Shown one piece after another: positions 44,754 through 45,314 of a stretch of DNA of 45,314 nucleotides. A model generated the notes under the pieces. It did not search any database and was not told the DNA's origin. It saw only the letters and a program-made list of their open reading frames with translations. Within the stretch, counting starts at the first letter, position 1, and each line of letters begins with the position of its first letter. The DNA comes from Streptomyces malaysiense. Lineage in GTDB: Bacteria; Actinomycetota; Actinomycetes; Streptomycetales; Streptomycetaceae. A program made the position numbers and the translations under genes. Where the stretch lies: positions 1 to 45,314 of the forward strand of contig NZ_LBDA02000104.1 of NCBI RefSeq assembly GCF_000980885.2, read 5' to 3'.

Positions 44754-45314
44754 CCCTACCCCACTTCATGTTGCGCACAAAAGCGACGCACGACGGTGGT
44801 CGGGCGTGTGCGTCCGCTGGAAATGTTCTGGCCCCCGGAACGGCGCGCGGCGACATATGCCGCGTGGCCGAAACAGATCGCAGATTAACCAACGTGATCA
44901 CCAGAAACAGGCAAGCAACCCCCTCAGCGATCACAAGAAGCACCCAAGGCACAGTAAATTCACAACAACTGGTCCACATCTTGATCAAACCGTGAACGAG
45001 CGGACACGTCTCCGTAGTCAAAGGCCCTCTGGTGCTGATCCTGAGCGACCGACGCACCCCCTCAAACCGCAGCGGCAAGCCGGCAGAACGACGTACGCGC
45101 CGCCGCCTTCGCCGGCCTTGGCGTACGCCCCTGCGTCGTCGCCAATCGCTCTCGAGGCCGCCCGGCATCTCGATGTCCAGGCGCTTGTACGCGGAGGCCC
45201 GCGTCCGAGCGGCCACCCCTCGAACACCCGCCCCACCAGGGGCCACGTACACAAGGTTCACGGTCGGACCAAGATCGATGGCGGCGGCTTGAACCTTTTT
45301 CATCCTGTCCTGTA
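44754..45314. other. Gene-poor window end with an AT-richer segment
   Basis: At 44880-45000 GC drops visibly. A minus-strand frame there encodes one strongly hydrophobic helix (FTVPWVLLVIAEGVACLF...), starting near MWTSCC, but its frame runs on into the DUF1906 gene without a credible stop. At 45018-45303 a minus-strand frame starting MKKVQAAAIDLGPTVNL looks coding-like for about 45 residues and then turns Arg-rich. This could be a decayed or frameshifted gene. Nothing is firm. Confidence 0.4.

Noticed and set aside
45165..45180. ATCTCGATGTC, identical to the left half and spacer of the acnA/coaD palindrome
   Set aside because: The right half-site is missing (CAGGC instead of GAGAT), so it is probably chance.

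Overview
This window is chromosomal DNA of a Streptomyces or very close relative. It has very high GC with strong third-position GC bias, frequent GTG starts, and many GC-rich hairpin terminators without long T tracts. It also carries typical Streptomyces families: Rok7B7 beside xylFGH, NgcEFG, an HTH regulator with DUF397 and an RsbW-like ATPase, and a SpoIIE-type phosphatase. From memory the order matches, reversed, the part of the S. coelicolor chromosome that runs from the aconitase gene to the fadAB/rnd genes; I could not align it.

Layout. At 1-4.97 kb lie ribonuclease D and a translationally coupled fadA-fadB beta-oxidation operon. At 5-11 kb lie a beta-propeller-like protein, a NYN/PIN-type protein, an APC amino-acid permease, dxs, and a small secreted protein of unknown fold behind a near-consensus promoter. 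At 11.1-15.9 kb is the xylose locus: xylH, xylG (single ATPase domain), xylF and rok7B7. At 16.1-23.6 kb is a GlcNAc/chitobiose importer (ngcEFG, with no ATPase of its own) divergent from a secreted GH92 alpha-mannosidase. Their shared intergenic region holds a DasR-like site and a LacI-like palindrome, which suggests glycan scavenging.

The 23.7-26.7 kb stretch is accessory-looking. It contains an RsbW-like ATPase, an HTH/DUF5753 regulator, a double DUF397 protein and a secreted poly-gamma-glutamate-hydrolase-like protein, the last three coupled by ATGA overlaps. A decapitated GNAT acetyltransferase remnant follows. At 26.7-35.2 kb are a membrane Cache-PAS-GAF-PP2C-HATPase protein, a NitT/TauT-type ABC importer, and a divergent CitA/DcuS-like two-component pair. 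The PP2C protein and the histidine kinase carry related periplasmic sensors.

At 35.5-41.0 kb are aconitase, a short CoaD-like protein, a DUF4232-type lipoprotein, a rhodanese and an Lrp/AsnC regulator. At 41.2-42.7 kb is an unusual fusion of an XRE DNA-binding domain to a MurA-type enolpyruvyl transferase. The window closes with a leftward operon: a DUF1906 glycosidase-like secreted protein, a small membrane protein and a BMP-like anchored protein. The last 560 bases are partly AT-richer with no convincing gene.

The most interesting signal is a palindrome, ATCTC-N6-GAGATAAC, that occurs both over the promoter of the XRE-MurA gene and midway between acnA and the coaD-like gene. It suggests that the XRE domain of the fusion is a real regulator linking a cell-wall enzyme to a second target.
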